Part shown: piece after piece, positions 7,864 through 16,324 of the stretch | Layout of the letters: the number at the start of each line of letters is the position of its first letter | How positions within the stretch are numbered: position 1 is the first letter of the stretch | NCBI GenBank assembly: GCA_020627705.1 | Contig: JAHDGJ010000004.1 | Location: forward strand, 62,001 to 126,000 | DNA: 64,000 nt | Reading direction: 5' to 3' | From: Saprospiraceae bacterium | GTDB lineage: Bacteria > Bacteroidota > Bacteroidia > Chitinophagales > Saprospiraceae | Made by a program: the position numbers and the translations under genes | Notes under the pieces: model-generated | What the model saw: the letters and a program-made list of their open reading frames with translations, nothing else | What the model was told of the DNA's origin: nothing | The model's database searches: none

Positions 7864-9585
7864 ATGGGACTATTTGATGAAAACAGCCCGATGGAGTATG
7901 ATGCCATCGTTATTGGGACCGGAATCACCGGTGGTTGGGCTGCCAAGGAATTAACTGAAAAAGGATTAAAGACCTTGGTTTTGGATCGAGGTAGAAATGT
8001 GCAACATGTTGGCGATTATAAAACAGCCAACTTGGATAAATGGGAACTGCCCAATAGAGGGAGTTTTGACGAGGAAGTTTTGGCAAAGGATTATCCAAAA
8101 CAGCGACGCACGGAATATACTGTAAGACCTGAGCATGCCCATTTTTTCGTAAAGGATTCAGAACATCCTTACGAAGAATCTGAAGACACGCGATTTGATT
8201 GGATTAGAGGATATCAAGTAGGAGGAAGATCTCTGGTTTGGGGAAGACAATCTTACAGATGGAGCCCCATGGATTTTGAAGCTAATGCCAAAGACGGTGT
8301 AGGCATTGATTGGCCGATCAGATACAAGGATTTGGAATCATGGTATGGATATGTAGAGAGTTATGTGGGAATTTCTGGTCGTAATGAAGGACTCAAACAA
8401 TTGCCCGATGGGAATTTTCTAGACCCAATGGATTTTACTTGTGTAGAAGAGGATTTGAAAAATTCTATTTCCAAAAATTTCAATGGTCGTGCGATGACCA
8501 TTGGTCGAACGGCACACATAACCAGCAATCAAGAAAAATTTAATGGCAGAGGCTCTTGTCAATTTAGAAACCGCTGTATGCGTGGTTGTCCCTACGGAGG
8601 ATATTTTAGTTCTCAAGCCTCTACCCTTCCAGCTGCTGAAGCTACCGGCAACATGACCCTTCGACCAAATTCAATAGCATACGAAATAATGTATGATGAA
8701 AACAAACAAAGAGCCACTGGAGTAAGAGTCATCGATGCCGAGACAAAAAAAACCTACGATTTCAAATCAAAGATTGTGTTTTGTAATGCCTCGGCTGTAC
8801 CTACCACCTCTATCTTGATGCAAAGTAAATCCAATCGTTTCCCCAATGGCATGGGTAATGATTCAGAGCAATTGGGTCATAATATCATGGACCATCATTT
8901 TCAAGTGGGTGCTTCAGCGGATGTCGAAGGCTTTGAAGACAAATATTATAAAGGAAGAAGACCCAATGGATTCTACATTCCTAGGTTTAGAAATCTTCCT
9001 TGGGATTCTGGTACCAAGAAAAATTACCTCAGAGGTTTTGGCTACCAGGGAGGCGGTTTTAGAAGTAAGTGGTGGAGAGGTGTCGCAGAAATGGGACACG
9101 GCGCAGAGTTTAAAGACGAGCTTTTCAAACCCGGCCCTTGGAATATTGGTATGAATGGCTTTGGAGAAGTATTACCTGACTATGACAACTACATGGAGCA
9201 TACGGATAAAACAGACGAATGGGGGCTGCCTATTGTGAACTTCCATACGAAGCTTAGAGAGAACGAATTAGAGATGCGAAAAGATATGCAAGAGGCCGCA
9301 GTCGAAATGTTGGAGGCCGCAGGATATAAAAACGTGCGTGGCTGGGATAACAGTTATGGTATCGGTTTAGGCATTCACGAAATGGGTATGGCGCGTATGG
9401 GTAGAGATCCAAAAACTTCTGTATTAAATAAATGGAATCAAATCCATAGTGTACCCAATGTGTATGTAACTGATGGAGCCTGTATGACTTCATCTGCATG
9501 TCAAAATCCATCACTAACCTATATGGCACTCACAGCGCGTGCAGCCGATCATGCGGTTAAGCAACTTAAAAAAGGAAATTTGTAA
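7864..9585 (+). CDS. GMC-family FAD oxidoreductase (sugar/alcohol dehydrogenase large subunit)
   Basis: 573 residues from ATG at 7864 (a TTG four codons upstream is possible). Seen: N-terminal FAD-binding fold VIGTGITGGWAAKELTEKG, then GGRSLVWGRQSYRW, a cysteine-rich stretch GSCQFRNRCMRGCPYGG near residue 235-250, and the C-terminal GMC active-site region HEMGMARMG followed by QNPSLTYMALTARAADH. Known relatives are the catalytic subunits of gluconate/sorbitol/glucose-type dehydrogenases that oxidise sugars in the periplasm and pass electrons to the respiratory chain. It has no signal peptide; the next gene, two bases downstream, encodes a Tat-signal small subunit, so the pair is probably exported together. 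The exact substrate is not evident. Confidence 0.9.
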   Translation: MGLFDENSPMEYDAIVIGTGITGGWAAKELTEKGLKTLVLDRGRNVQHVGDYKTANLDKWELPNRGSFDEEVLAKDYPKQRRTEYTVRPEHAHFFVKDSEHPYEESEDTRFDWIRGYQVGGRSLVWGRQSYRWSPMDFEANAKDGVGIDWPIRYKDLESWYGYVESYVGISGRNEGLKQLPDGNFLDPMDFTCVEEDLKNSISKNFNGRAMTIGRTAHITSNQEKFNGRGSCQFRNRCMRGCPYGGYFSSQASTLPAAEATGNMTLRPNSIAYEIMYDENKQRATGVRVIDAETKKTYDFKSKIVFCNASAVPTTSILMQSKSNRFPNGMGNDSEQLGHNIMDHHFQVGASADVEGFEDKYYKGRRPNGFYIPRFRNLPWDSGTKKNYLRGFGYQGGGFRSKWWRGVAEMGHGAEFKDELFKPGPWNIGMNGFGEVLPDYDNYMEHTDKTDEWGLPIVNFHTKLRENELEMRKDMQEAAVEMLEAAGYKNVRGWDNSYGIGLGIHEMGMARMGRDPKTSVLNKWNQIHSVPNVYVTDGACMTSSACQNPSLTYMALTARAADHAVKQLKKGNL

Positions 9586-9587
9586 TT

Positions 9588-10211
9588 ATGAAACGAAGAG
9601 AAGCATTAAGAACCATAAGTATTGGAGCTGGAATTGCGGTAAGTGGAGTAACGTTTTCGGCTTTGGTAAGTTCTTGTCAAAACGAACCAGATTGGCTGCC
9701 AGATTTTTTAAGCCTTGAGGAAAGTCAAGTAGTAGATTTACTCTTAGAATCTATGTTGCCAAAAACCGAAACTCCTGGAGCCAGCGAACTGGGCCTAGTT
9801 CGGATCATAGATAATGCAGTCAATAAGTTATATAAGGCAAAAGATCAAACTGATTTTAAAGGCGGACTGAACGAAATCTTAAAGCGATTTAAATCTGAAA
9901 ATGATTTATCCGAAACAGATACCCTAAAAAAGGAACATATCGACAAAATGACTGCCAAGTATTTTAATCTTCCAGAGATCGAAAGAAAGCGTTTAGGGGA
10001 TTTAATTTATACAGATAGAGAAGAAGTCTCCGACAATGATATGCCCGAGTATTTGTTTGCGAAGGCCATGAATAATTTAAGAGATTTAGGCATAGGGAGT
10101 TATTTCGAACATGAAACGATCCAAACGGAATTTTTAAATTACGATCCTATTCCAACAAGATGGGATGGATGTATCCCTGTGAGTAATGTTGGAAATACTT
10201 GGTCGATTTAA
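9588..10211 (+). CDS. Gluconate 2-dehydrogenase subunit 3-like protein, Tat signal
   Basis: 207 residues. The N-terminus MKRREALRTISIGAG carries twin arginines followed by a hydrophobic stretch and a Cys (residue about 30, SSCQ), so it looks like a Tat-exported lipoprotein. The remainder is helical and fits the small-subunit family of membrane-bound gluconate/GMC dehydrogenases (LSLEESQVVDLLLESMLPKTETPGA near residue 42 is the family's typical opening). It begins two bases after the GMC gene, and the usual role of such subunits is to stabilise and carry the flavoprotein subunit across the inner membrane. No cytochrome subunit is next to it, so the electron acceptor must be encoded elsewhere. 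Confidence 0.85.
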   Translation: MKRREALRTISIGAGIAVSGVTFSALVSSCQNEPDWLPDFLSLEESQVVDLLLESMLPKTETPGASELGLVRIIDNAVNKLYKAKDQTDFKGGLNEILKRFKSENDLSETDTLKKEHIDKMTAKYFNLPEIERKRLGDLIYTDREEVSDNDMPEYLFAKAMNNLRDLGIGSYFEHETIQTEFLNYDPIPTRWDGCIPVSNVGNTWSI

Positions 10212-10212
10212 A

Positions 10213-10252
10213 AATTCTATCGAGTCTTTGCTTTAGCTCATCGAATTTTTTA
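10213..10252 (+). terminator. Probable intrinsic terminator after the GMC operon
   Basis: AAAATTC and a complementary GAATTTT arm bracket an imperfect stem (TATCGAG / CTCATC) and run into TTTTTTATTT just after the stop codon. The stem has mismatches, so this is a moderate call. Confidence 0.45.
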
Positions 10253-10317
10253 TTTCCTTTTTACAATTGAGCTTTATTATGCAAGCGTCAATTAGATTCG
10301 TTGTAAAAAAATAGTGC

Positions 10318-11814
10318 TTGAAATTATTCATTCAAATCTTAGCTCTTATACACCTTACGATTGCTTTAGAGGCTCAATGTGAAATCAATACTGATTTCGG
10401 AGTAAATGGTAAATCCCAAATCTCTCTAGCAAGTGGCAGTAAAACTGAAGTACTTCAAAATTCATTTTTAGATTCTAATGATGGAATTGTGGGTGTAGGT
10501 TATTCTTTTACCAATACTCATGATGCAATGTCAATGTCCTTTCACAATTCTAATGGATCGGCGAACGAGGAAGTTAATGGCAATGGTAAAATAATTATAA
10601 ATGAGACTGAAGACAATTATGGACAGGTAGGTCTATTTACAGCAGAAGGAAAATATCTCTTTGGGGGTCATTGGAATTTTTTCTCTAATGAACAATTTAA
10701 ATTTAGACAATTCCATGCAGATGGATCCCCAGATAGTTCTTTTGGGGTTGAGGGTGAAGTATTCCCTTTTATTCAAGGCAGCGTAATACAAAGAACAACC
10801 GGTATTTCCCAAGATTCTTTTGGGAATATATTAGCCACAGGCTATGCCGATATTTTTAATGAAGAGAGCCTTGTTTTTATGAAATTATCTCAATATGGTA
10901 ATATCATTATTCAACCAGAAAAAATCACATTACCTACGATTACTTCTTTCATATCTGATAGACAAACAAAATATAAAAACAAGATTTTAGTGAGTGGAGA
11001 AGGCTCCAATGGTACCCAATCCAAAGGTGTAGTGGTAAGAATTTCTGAAGATGGTGTTCTTGACCCTAACTTTGGACTTTCAGGAGTTGCCCTCACTCCA
11101 ATCTTAAATGGAACAAATTCCAAAGTCATAAATGCTTTATCAACTGGTGATGAAACAATATTTGTTGTTGGATACCATATCGAAAATGACAGAAACATTT
11201 TATTTCTAAGGTCTCTTAATGATGAAGGAAAATTAACCGAAGATTTTTTTGATGACGGCTATTCATTATACCAAATTCCTACCGAGTCTATTCCGGTAGA
11301 TTTCGCCATTCACAATGATGGTCTGTATGTAGCGATGAACAACCAAAGCAACTCCACTGGTCAAGTGTATAAATTCAACCTTACAGGAGAATTAGATAAT
11401 ACCTTTGGAGTTGAAGGAATTTATTATTTAGAATCAGAGGCCGAAGAAAAACTTACTAGAATCCATTTCAATAGTATGAACGAATTGATACTCACTGGAA
11501 TTTCGGACAATGACTTTACCGTTTGGAATCTAAGTTGTGAGCAAATTTCTTCAAATTCGGAACCTAATACTTTCAAAGTCAATGTATTTCCAAATCCTAC
11601 TAGTGAAAAAATCAATCTTACTTTTGATGACCCTCAAACAATTAATGAAATCCTTGTATTTAACTCTTTAGGGCAAGTAATAATTAAAGAAGTACTAAAT
11701 TCAAACAATATGCTATCGCTTGAGGTTAATCTGCGAGGAATACCCTTGGGTAATTATCATCTACGGATCCAATCAAACAAACAAATTTATATTACCAAAT
11801 TCATAAAGTCTTAA
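10318..11814 (+). CDS. Secreted delta-60-repeat protein with T9SS type A sorting domain
   Basis: 498 residues, starting at a TTG that opens directly into a signal peptide (MKLFIQILALIHLTIALEAQ); no ATG is suitably placed. The body has repeated segments built around a D-x-x-FG-x-x-G motif (NTDFGVNGK, DSSFGVEGE, LDPNFGLSG, LDNTFGVEG), the delta-60 repeat known from many secreted Bacteroidota and delta-proteobacterial proteins, probably a beta-propeller. The last 75 residues are a T9SS sorting domain: VFPNPTSEKINL, then LVFNSLGQ and IPLGNYHLRI, ending KFIKS. It is therefore expected at the cell surface or outside the cell. Its binding partner or substrate is unknown. Confidence 0.85.
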   Translation: MKLFIQILALIHLTIALEAQCEINTDFGVNGKSQISLASGSKTEVLQNSFLDSNDGIVGVGYSFTNTHDAMSMSFHNSNGSANEEVNGNGKIIINETEDNYGQVGLFTAEGKYLFGGHWNFFSNEQFKFRQFHADGSPDSSFGVEGEVFPFIQGSVIQRTTGISQDSFGNILATGYADIFNEESLVFMKLSQYGNIIIQPEKITLPTITSFISDRQTKYKNKILVSGEGSNGTQSKGVVVRISEDGVLDPNFGLSGVALTPILNGTNSKVINALSTGDETIFVVGYHIENDRNILFLRSLNDEGKLTEDFFDDGYSLYQIPTESIPVDFAIHNDGLYVAMNNQSNSTGQVYKFNLTGELDNTFGVEGIYYLESEAEEKLTRIHFNSMNELILTGISDNDFTVWNLSCEQISSNSEPNTFKVNVFPNPTSEKINLTFDDPQTINEILVFNSLGQVIIKEVLNSNNMLSLEVNLRGIPLGNYHLRIQSNKQIYITKFIKS

Positions 11815-11849
11815 GAGTAATACTTATTTCATTGGATTTTCAATTAGGA

Positions 11850-11885
11850 TAAAAAGAAGTTCAGATTTCTTCTTTTCGATTTATT
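11850..11885 (+). terminator. Possible terminator of the delta-60-repeat gene
   Basis: AAAAGAAG at 11852-11859 and CTTCTTTT at 11869-11876 form an 8-bp stem followed by a T-rich stretch. It is A/T-heavy and therefore a weak call. Confidence 0.4.
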
Positions 11886-12048
11886 TTTAATTAAAGCTGA
11901 GCTCACTCAACTGTTTATACCTTTCATTCGGATGCGCCTCAAAAATAAATTAGAGGAATGAGAATGACAATCAACAAAAGCTCAAGCCTTGCATCTTTTT
12001 AACTGGACGACAATGAGTTGGTTTAGAATAAAGAATTCATAAACAACA

Positions 12049-13158
12049 CTAAATTCTAATATATAATTTTCTTCTATCCATCCATAATGCCACTAACCAA
12101 CAAATCATAGTAAATGCCAATGCAAACATCAATGCCCCAAAGTAATCGCCCATCCATCTAAACAAATATTCATATGTAGCTTGATAGTAGCTGCCGAATT
12201 TTTCATGTGGAAACCACCACATCATTTTTGCAAGCAGTCCGGATAAAAGATAAATGAACAAGGGGTTCTTACCCATAGGGCCGAAGAAGGTATACACTAC
12301 CCCTTTGCCTTCATCCCTATCGATATGCCTATGTAAAAGCAACAACAATAAACCGCAAACCCCTGAAGTCAAAAGGACAAAAGAGGAAGTCCAGATCTTT
12401 TTATTTATTGGAAATCCAAAATGCCATAGGTAGCCCAGCAGAAGAAGTGTGAAACTAAACCAAATTACACGCTGAAGTGCTTCCGCATTACCTCGTGCTT
12501 CGACCATACGCTTTGTAATCAGAAAACCTAACAAAGCATTTACAACCGCAGGCATCGTACTTAATAATCCCTCTGGGTCAAAAGGTACTCCCTCTCCACC
12601 ATATAACCTATCAGCTCCAAAAAGATACATATCCAATTTATGAGCAGCATTCCCAGTCATCGTTAGATCACCAAAGCCGATCATAATTCCCCAATATCCT
12701 ACTAAAATTGCGATGGATGTCAACAGTACATTTTTATAGGACAAATTATACACCACTAGACTAGCAATTAAAAACACCAAGCCAATACGCTGAAGTACTC
12801 CAAAAATTCGAGTTTGATTGTAGGGTTTTATTTCTGTTGTGCCATCCAAGTTCAAATTGAAAAATGGAAACCAATAAAGCATAAACCCAATACCAAATAT
12901 GAGCACAGACCTTTTGAATATTTTTAGATAAACCTCTGCTTTCGTTTTGGATTGCCACTTCTTTTGAACGAGATATAAGGAGGATCCGACAACAAAAAGG
13001 AAGGAAGGAAAGACAAGGTCTGTGGGTGTAAAACCATGCCATTTGGCATGCAATAAGGGGGTATATGTAGCACCCCAATTACCCGTTGTATTGACCACAA
13101 TCATAAAAAACACAGTCATCCCTCTCCATACATCTAATGATTTTAACCTTGACTTCAT
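12049..13158 (-). CDS. HGSNAT/NagX-like membrane acyltransferase family protein
   Basis: 369 residues from ATG at 13158. An upstream extension to 13212 adds 18 residues unlike the family, whose members open with the pattern seen here, RLKSLDVWRGMTVFFMIVVN. Next comes the conserved loop WHGFTPTDLVFPSFLFVVG, then about nine further membrane helices and a short basic tail. Relatives include the human lysosomal heparan-alpha-glucosaminide N-acetyltransferase and bacterial NagX-type proteins (DUF5009 group), which move acetyl groups across a membrane onto amino sugars. The function here is inferred from family only. The gene is separate from its neighbours: 96 bp divide it from the CAT-like gene upstream. 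Confidence 0.85.
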   Translation of the reverse strand: MKSRLKSLDVWRGMTVFFMIVVNTTGNWGATYTPLLHAKWHGFTPTDLVFPSFLFVVGSSLYLVQKKWQSKTKAEVYLKIFKRSVLIFGIGFMLYWFPFFNLNLDGTTEIKPYNQTRIFGVLQRIGLVFLIASLVVYNLSYKNVLLTSIAILVGYWGIMIGFGDLTMTGNAAHKLDMYLFGADRLYGGEGVPFDPEGLLSTMPAVVNALLGFLITKRMVEARGNAEALQRVIWFSFTLLLLGYLWHFGFPINKKIWTSSFVLLTSGVCGLLLLLLHRHIDRDEGKGVVYTFFGPMGKNPLFIYLLSGLLAKMMWWFPHEKFGSYYQATYEYLFRWMGDYFGALMFALAFTMICWLVALWMDRRKLYIRI

Positions 13159-13254
13159 TGTGTTTAATTTTATGGATTCACTTTTATGACCTATTTTCAT
13201 AAACCTACACAAATTTTCAAGTTTCTAATAAAAGACAACATACGGAGTGATGTC

Positions 13255-13899
13255 CTACGACAAAAAAGCCAAATCAGGATTGCGAAAATATGCCTCTACT
13301 TTTTGATAAAACCGTCCAACATGACGGCCATCCACCACCGCATGATGTACTTGCACAGACAAAGGCATGAGTGTTACCTTGTTAGTTGTCTCAATCTTAC
13401 CCCAACTTATTCTGGGAACACTATCCGTTGGGTGATACATCATAGCATGTTGCAAACTTGTAAACTTAACCCAAGGAAGGGAAGACAAAAACAAAAAATC
13501 GTCTCTCCCCTCTTCATCCTCAAAGGATGGTTGCTCCATCATCTTTTCCGCAGTAGTTTTGGCATTTTTCAAAAACAAGTCAGAGTCGGAAGAATACGCT
13601 ACGGTACAAAAACTAAAAACATCTGCAGCATTGGTTTTGACGGCAAACGAAGGATGTACCTCAGGATGTTCATAAACTTTTTGATCCCTTATGCGCCATC
13701 TAAATTCCTCAATCTCATTTGCAGATCGACTGACCACATAAACAAGTGCATGATACAACGACATGTTCTTGTATTTGCAATAATTCAAAAAGTCATGTAA
13801 CTGAACGTCTGCACAAAGGCAAAAATGTGGATGGTTCATATGATTGAAAAAATCAAAATGTTTTTTTCGATGCGGATGTTTGAACTCAATTTCTTTCAC
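13255..13899 (-). CDS. Chloramphenicol acetyltransferase-like (CAT) protein
   Basis: 214 residues, the usual length for type A CATs, with a GTG start. Seen: the catalytic signature VQVHHAVVDGRHVGRF near residue 190, in which the second His of HHAVxDG is the general base, and the N-terminal CAT pattern (HFDFFNHMNHPHFCLCADV). CATs transfer acetyl from acetyl-CoA; many chromosomal Bacteroidota members have no proven antibiotic role. The start overlaps the end of the TrpF-like gene by 14 bp, so the two are translated from one message. Whether it acetylates chloramphenicol or a native metabolite is unknown. Confidence 0.85.
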   Translation of the reverse strand: MKEIEFKHPHRKKHFDFFNHMNHPHFCLCADVQLHDFLNYCKYKNMSLYHALVYVVSRSANEIEEFRWRIRDQKVYEHPEVHPSFAVKTNAADVFSFCTVAYSSDSDLFLKNAKTTAEKMMEQPSFEDEEGRDDFLFLSSLPWVKFTSLQHAMMYHPTDSVPRISWGKIETTNKVTLMPLSVQVHHAVVDGRHVGRFYQKVEAYFRNPDLAFLS

Positions 13900-14545
13900 A
13901 GGCCCTGACGTTTTCGATAAAGGATTTTAATTTAACAACATCTAACTTTCCATTTGTTCGAACCCCACTGCATAAATCTACGCCAAAAGGCTTCACTTGA
14001 CTTATGGCATCTTTGACATTTTCGGAATTGAGCCCTCCTGCCAAAAACACGGGAAGATTTGATTGTTCGACAATTTTCTTAGAAATACTCCAATCGTGTT
14101 TCTTTCCTGTTCCTCCAAGTACTTTGGTTTTCTTATTCGGATTTCCACTATCCAGTAATATGGCATCGACTAGATCATCCAAAACTTTGGCCTCTTCAAT
14201 GCTGTTTTCATCCAACACGTGTATCACTTGAACCAATTCTAGTTTTGGGAAGCGCTCTTTTAATATGGCATAAGTTGCGACATCAACTTTATCCACTAAC
14301 TGCAATGCATCGGGTTTGACCTGTTCAACTTCTTTTATCAAATCGTCAGGTTGTATAGCACTGGTCAACAAAAAACTTTTCGTGAGGTGATTCAGCGTAC
14401 CTGATATTTCTTCTATTTCATCCAAACTTAAAACACCAGGCCCGCTGGGCATAGGGCCTACTAGTCCTAGGATGTCTGCTCCATGCTTGATGGCAAGGAT
14501 TCCCTCATCAATGGATTGTATGCAGCATATTTTGATTTGCACCAC
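13886..14545 (-). CDS. TrpF-like (phosphoribosylanthranilate isomerase family) protein
   Basis: 219 residues; GTG start at 14545 (another GTG one codon on gives MQIKICC, equally possible). The TIM-barrel features of PRA isomerase are present: KIC with Cys7, the position of the catalytic acid/base Cys; LLDSG with Asp132, matching the catalytic Asp; GGTGKKHDW for phosphate binding; and FLAGGLNSENV and GVDLCSGVRTNGKLD at the C-terminus. Departures: KICGIT is KICCIQS, and the usual QLHG is QLVD. The gene is not in a trp operon but is coupled to a CAT-like acetyltransferase, so it may be a paralogue with another substrate. Family assignment is firm; the reaction is not. Confidence 0.8.
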   Translation of the reverse strand: MVQIKICCIQSIDEGILAIKHGADILGLVGPMPSGPGVLSLDEIEEISGTLNHLTKSFLLTSAIQPDDLIKEVEQVKPDALQLVDKVDVATYAILKERFPKLELVQVIHVLDENSIEEAKVLDDLVDAILLDSGNPNKKTKVLGGTGKKHDWSISKKIVEQSNLPVFLAGGLNSENVKDAISQVKPFGVDLCSGVRTNGKLDVVKLKSFIENVRACERN

Positions 14546-14554
14546 AAGAAACAG

Positions 14555-15598
14555 TTAGGCTTCTTGATCAAAATAAATTTTATAGAATTTTCGGCCATCA
14601 TCATCTACCCCACGAAGTATCTTCGACCGATCACCGTGGATATAAACATGGAAGTTTTTGTCCAATTTGAGAACAGAACGATAAATCTTAGATTGACTTT
14701 TTACGGCCTTGTCGGAGATATCAAAGTTGTCGTTATACAAAGCCCTGCTCTTTATAGAAGCATCATAGTCTTCGAAGCTTTCTATTATTTCTGGCTTAGC
14801 TAAAACCTCGGCTGTATATTCCTTCTTATCAAAATGATCTCTGCTTTTGAAATAATCCATCGTCTTACCCAAAAGATCTATTTGGTCTGTTTTGCTTACC
14901 CTGTGGTCAGCCGCTAGATTTTGGGTTACAAATTGCTGTGTCGCCTCCAAAAACGACCGTGTATTGTTGTAATCATCATCCAAGGGCGCCAACTTTAAAA
15001 ACTTGTCCGTCCAAAATTGTGCTTCGGAATTCCCGTTGGTCCGGTCAAAGGATAGTACAGAATATCCTTCGTCGTCAAATTGATTCAAAATCAAGCAGGC
15101 TTTATCTAATCCTTTCAAATCAAAACCAAAGTCATGATGTATGGAAAACTGTTTCTGGTTTTCTATCATTTGAATGAATGGAACAATCGATTCAGATTTA
15201 AAAATCCCAAGCGCATCAAATAACTCTCCGTTGTAATTAATGTCATTAAAATAAACGAGGTTCATTTCACCCTCTTTGATATTGGCATGATCCGAAGTGT
15301 CAAAAAGTAGTCCTGCTAAATGCTTGGAGTTTTCAATAAACTTAGATTGATCCTCAAAAATAGCCTTGATCATTACATAACATTCGTTTAATTCTAAATC
15401 CGAACTATGATAAAATTGTTGGAATCCAAAAGGCTTGAACTTGTCTAGAAAATATGAACGCAATAAAGTATGGGTCAATTCCTCATCCACCGTTGTGAGC
15501 TGATCCGAAAGAATTAATTCTCCTTCCTTCAATTTGTTCCCAACATGGTGTGTAATCAATAAATGTATATGGGCATCATTAAAATGTAAGCCTTGCAT
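14555..15598 (-). CDS. Nucleoid-associated protein, NdpA/YejK family
   Basis: 347 residues, matching the family's usual 335-350. Seen: an N-terminal region with DAHIHLLITHHVGNK, the middle block around NLVYFNDINYNG, and a C-terminal region with KSRALYNDNFDISDKA and FHVYIHGDRSKILRG, all characteristic of the NdpA family as I know it. The E. coli relative YejK is a nucleoid-associated protein of unclear role; Bacteroidota copies are common and not well characterised. It lies 9 bp upstream of the TrpF-like gene on the same strand, so the three genes (NdpA, TrpF-like, CAT-like) probably form one transcription unit. Confidence 0.8.
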   Translation of the reverse strand: MQGLHFNDAHIHLLITHHVGNKLKEGELILSDQLTTVDEELTHTLLRSYFLDKFKPFGFQQFYHSSDLELNECYVMIKAIFEDQSKFIENSKHLAGLLFDTSDHANIKEGEMNLVYFNDINYNGELFDALGIFKSESIVPFIQMIENQKQFSIHHDFGFDLKGLDKACLILNQFDDEGYSVLSFDRTNGNSEAQFWTDKFLKLAPLDDDYNNTRSFLEATQQFVTQNLAADHRVSKTDQIDLLGKTMDYFKSRDHFDKKEYTAEVLAKPEIIESFEDYDASIKSRALYNDNFDISDKAVKSQSKIYRSVLKLDKNFHVYIHGDRSKILRGVDDDGRKFYKIYFDQEA

Positions 15599-15660
15599 AT
15601 CGTTCAGGTTTAGGTAGGGGCAAAGCTAATTAAACACTAATAGTATTAAATAAAAAATTT

Positions 15661-15730
15661 GCACTTTCCCATTGCGGCAAAGTGCAGAAAGCGCTAGTCA
15701 AAACATAGGCAATTCTTCCTATCGTCAGAA
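15661..15730 (+). repeat. Left arm of a 70-bp inverted repeat flanking the CDGSH gene
   Basis: Aligned without gaps to the reverse complement of 16241-16310, 56 of 70 bases agree (80%, counted by hand), with solid blocks CACTTTCCCAT, GCGGCAAAGTG, AAAGCGCTAGTC and AATTCT. The tip can itself fold (CACTTT/AAAGTG). An outer AGTATTAAAT at 15642-15651 also recurs inverted at 16323-16332. Confidence 0.85.
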
Positions 15731-15812
15731 CATCAAATTTTGGTCTCCATGCCCAACCATCTTTCGATGGTGCATTTCCAACCAAAATTTGATTATTGCT
15801 GAAGTTTTGACT
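15696..15812 (+). other. Three-level nested hairpin upstream of the CDGSH gene
   Basis: Three nested perfect stems: AGTCAAAAC (15696-15704) with GTTTTGACT (15804-15812); a 13-bp stem 15732-15744 with 15781-15793 (core CAAATTTTGGT); and ACCATC (15756-15761) with GATGGT (15766-15771) closed by a 4-base loop. It starts inside the left inverted-repeat arm. It resembles a folded recombination site or a MITE-like end; no integron attC core (GTTRRRY) was found. Confidence 0.7.
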
Positions 15813-15895
15813 TTAATGTTTGTATACGTTCCAACAAGTTCTAATGTTCGATCGAAAAACGGTATATTGATATTTTATATGGAATAAAAAGTATT

Positions 15896-16141
15896 ATGGA
15901 TAAACCAAAAATAGCAGGACTGAATCCGATTAAGGTAGCACTTACTGAAGGAGAAAAAAAATCTTGGTGTGCCTGCGGCTTAAACGAAGAAGGTGCATTT
16001 TGTAATGGTTCTCATAAACCAACAGATCTTACACCCTTGAGATTTGAAGCAAAAAAAACAGGCGATGTTTATTTGTGCATGTGCAAACAAACTAAAAATC
16101 CTCCATATTGTGATGGAGCGCATAAGAGCCTAATGGTGTAA
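15896..16141 (+). CDS. Dual CDGSH iron-sulfur domain protein
   Basis: 81 residues with two CDGSH-type 2Fe-2S sites. The first is CACGLNEEGAFCNGSH (Cys25, Cys27, Cys36, His40) and the second CMCKQTKNPPYCDGAH (Cys61, Cys63, Cys72, His76). Both keep the three-Cys, one-His ligand set; the first has CNGSH in place of CDGSH. The size and double domain match the small bacterial/CISD3-like group of soluble cytoplasmic proteins, thought to act in electron or cluster transfer. It stands alone on the plus strand among minus-strand genes, inside a pair of inverted repeats and hairpins, which may mean it moved as a unit. No partner can be named from context. Confidence 0.93.
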   Translation: MDKPKIAGLNPIKVALTEGEKKSWCACGLNEEGAFCNGSHKPTDLTPLRFEAKKTGDVYLCMCKQTKNPPYCDGAHKSLMV

Positions 16142-16145
16142 AAGT

Positions 16146-16246
16146 TGAGACCTCCCTAAACCGTCCATAATACAGCAATAATTTGAGATAATCGGAATTG
16201 CTTCCGTTTACGGAAAAAGCATTGAGATTAATCTCAAATGGTCTCA
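16146..16246 (+). other. Three-level nested hairpin downstream of the CDGSH gene
   Basis: Stems TGAGACC (16146-16152) with GGTCTCA (16240-16246), ATTTGAGAT (16181-16189) with ATCTCAAAT (16231-16239), and TTCCG (16202-16206) with CGGAA (16211-16215). The layout mirrors the hairpin upstream of the gene. It could also serve as the transcription end of the CDGSH gene, but no T-run follows. Confidence 0.7.
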
Positions 16247-16310
16247 CGAAAGGGAGAATTGCCTTATTATGGACTAGCGCTTTGAACACTTTGCCGCGAT
16301 GGGAAAGTGT
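16241..16310 (-). repeat. Right arm of the 70-bp inverted repeat flanking the CDGSH gene
   Basis: Reverse complement of 15661-15730 at 56/70 positions. It ends in the foldable ACACTTTGCCGCGATGGGAA tip, 14 bases before the stop codon of the DUF1080 gene on the opposite strand. Confidence 0.85.
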
Positions 16311-16324
16311 TAGTTGTTTTTAAT

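Noticed and set aside
13255-13899. Acquired chloramphenicol resistance gene
   Set aside because: CAT signature is present, but the gene is embedded in a native operon with no mobile-element signs, so resistance by acquisition is not supported.
14004-14803. Plus-strand ORFs antisense to the TrpF-like and NdpA genes
   Set aside because: Overlap well-supported genes on the minus strand and have no recognisable domain or start context.
15696-15812. Integron attC site
   Set aside because: The nested stem layout is similar, but the conserved core sequences (GTTRRRY and RYYYAAC) are absent and no integrase or cassette array is in the window.
16142-16324. tRNA or small structured RNA gene between the CDGSH and DUF1080 genes
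   Set aside because: The stems are explained by the nested hairpin and inverted repeat; no TPsiC or acceptor pattern of a tRNA is present.
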